6,050 nt of DNA. It comes from Alphaproteobacteria bacterium (GTDB lineage: Bacteria > Pseudomonadota > Alphaproteobacteria > BOG-932 > Roseiterribacteraceae). Positions 5,615-6,050 of this stretch are shown one piece after another. Location: assembly GCA_903970575.1 (NCBI GenBank), contig CAJCJC010000124.1:1-6050 (forward strand). The letters run 5' to 3'. The position numbers were made by a program, and so were the translations under genes. The notes under the pieces are model-generated. The model was not told where the DNA came from and made no database searches. It saw nothing but the letters and a program-made list of their open reading frames with translations. Position 1 is the first letter of the stretch; every line of letters starts with the position of its first letter.

Positions 5615-6050
5615 TCACACGGCGTTTTGCCGGAGCGCCCGCTTCAGGATCTTGCCGTTCGCGTTCCGCGGCAGCGGTTGATCCACGAAGGTCACGAAGT
5701 CCGGCACCTTGTAGTCCGACAGGCGCTCCCGACAAAACGCCCGAACCTCTTCCACCGTCAAGGTCCCGTTTTTCGGCAGCACGAAGGCGCGGCTCTTTTC
5801 GCCCAGCACCGGGTCTGGCTCGGCCACCACCGCGACCTCGGCGATGGCGGGGTGGTGGGCCAGCACGTCCTCGACCTCGGCGGAATAGACCTTATAGCCG
5901 GCGCGGTTGATCATATCCTTCTTGCGGTCGAATATCTTGAGATAGCCGTCCCGGGTCAGCACCCCGATATCGCCCGAATGCCAATATCCTGCGGTGAACT
6001 CGCGGCGCGTCGCGTCCTGGTTCCCCCAATATCCGGCGCAGACATGGCCG
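5615..6050 (-). CDS. Acyl-CoA synthetase / AMP-ligase (C-terminal 144 residues, runs off the right edge)
   Basis: C-terminal end of a class I adenylate-forming enzyme, which activates a carboxylic acid with ATP to the acyl-AMP and then the acyl-CoA. Within the visible fragment are the A7 motif YWHSGDIG (22-29, Asp27 contacts the ATP ribose), the hinge and A8 motif FDRKKDMINRAG (40-51), EVE (58-60) leading into the mobile C-terminal domain, and the A10 motif PRNANGK (127-133) with the catalytic Lys133. The usual GG in A8 is AG here (Ala50-Gly51), a common variation. The reading frame is open to the right edge; the N-terminal ATP-binding and acyl-pocket parts are outside, so the acid cannot be predicted. 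It is the most upstream visible gene of the operon, 16 bases before the first SDR. Activation to a CoA ester sets the logic of the downstream genes. Confidence 0.93.
   Translation of the reverse strand, partial: GHVCAGYWGNQDATRREFTAGYWHSGDIGVLTRDGYLKIFDRKKDMINRAGYKVYSAEVEDVLAHHPAIAEVAVVAEPDPVLGEKSRAFVLPKNGTLTVEEVRAFCRERLSDYKVPDFVTFVDQPLPRNANGKILKRALRQNAV

Larger units (their letters stand above)
2743..6050 (-). other. Five-gene CoA-dependent catabolic operon (upstream end outside the window)
   Basis: Five genes on one strand are separated by 16, 25, 10 and 19 bases in transcription order, with no room for internal promoters and with a stop codon overlapping a ribosome site at the second SDR/PaaY-like junction. 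The gene order is AMP-ligase, SDR, SDR, PaaY-like, NTF2/SnoaL. Promoter and regulator must lie beyond position 6050. Joint action on one CoA-activated substrate is inferred from this packing. Confidence 0.8.

Noticed and set aside
4753..5910. Long plus-strand open frame of 385 codons
   Set aside because: It lies antisense to the first SDR and the AMP-ligase, both with clear motifs. Its Arg/Pro-rich, low-complexity C-terminal end is typical of an antisense frame in GC-rich DNA, and it spans the intergenic gap.
1..6050. CRISPR array or insertion-sequence ends
   Set aside because: No regularly spaced repeats and no terminal inverted repeats flanking a transposase were found.

Overview
The window joins two unrelated pieces of DNA at a tRNA-Gly(TCC) gene. 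The high GC content, the CCA-encoding tRNA and the protein styles (a DHRS1-like dehydrogenase, a SnoaL/NTF2 protein and a PaaY-like protein behind an AMP-ligase) suggest an alphaproteobacterium, most likely a sphingomonad. That assignment is inferred from protein character, not from a marker gene.

Left part (1-2596): the tRNA-proximal end of an integrated element (genomic island). A tyrosine integrase (2414 to 1338, minus) starts about 180 bases from the 3' end of the tRNA gene. A small winged-helix protein of the AlpA/excisionase type (981-1322, plus) converges on it with a 15-base gap. About 500 bases further left begins an HlyB-type type I secretion permease/ATPase, read leftward out of the window; only its 160 N-terminal residues are present. 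Between the secretion gene and the excisionase-like gene lies about 500 bases without a convincing gene, including a strikingly AT-rich block (34 G/C in 120 bases counted, 541-660). Between integrase and tRNA is a perfect tandem 10-base repeat, a candidate binding site for the recombination proteins.

Right part (2597-6050): the tRNA gene followed (upstream in transcription) by a tight five-gene operon, all on the minus strand and entering from beyond position 6050. In order of transcription it holds an acyl-CoA synthetase (AMP-ligase, C-terminal 144 residues), a DHRS1-like short-chain dehydrogenase, a second short-chain dehydrogenase, a PaaY/CaiE-like gamma-carbonic-anhydrase-fold protein, and an NTF2/SnoaL-fold protein. 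Gaps are 10 to 25 bases and most genes have a clear Shine-Dalgarno sequence. The set reads as a CoA-dependent catabolic module: activate an acid to its CoA thioester, oxidise or reduce hydroxyl/keto groups, dehydrate, and salvage stalled CoA thioesters.

The most interesting point is the last gene. Its sequence lines up with bile acid 7-alpha-dehydratase (BaiE) as I remember it, including all five residues of the active site. With an AMP-ligase and two SDRs in the same operon, this resembles the ligase/SDR/dehydratase logic of bile-acid or other steroid/terpenoid-type degradation. The substrate is not determined by the sequence.
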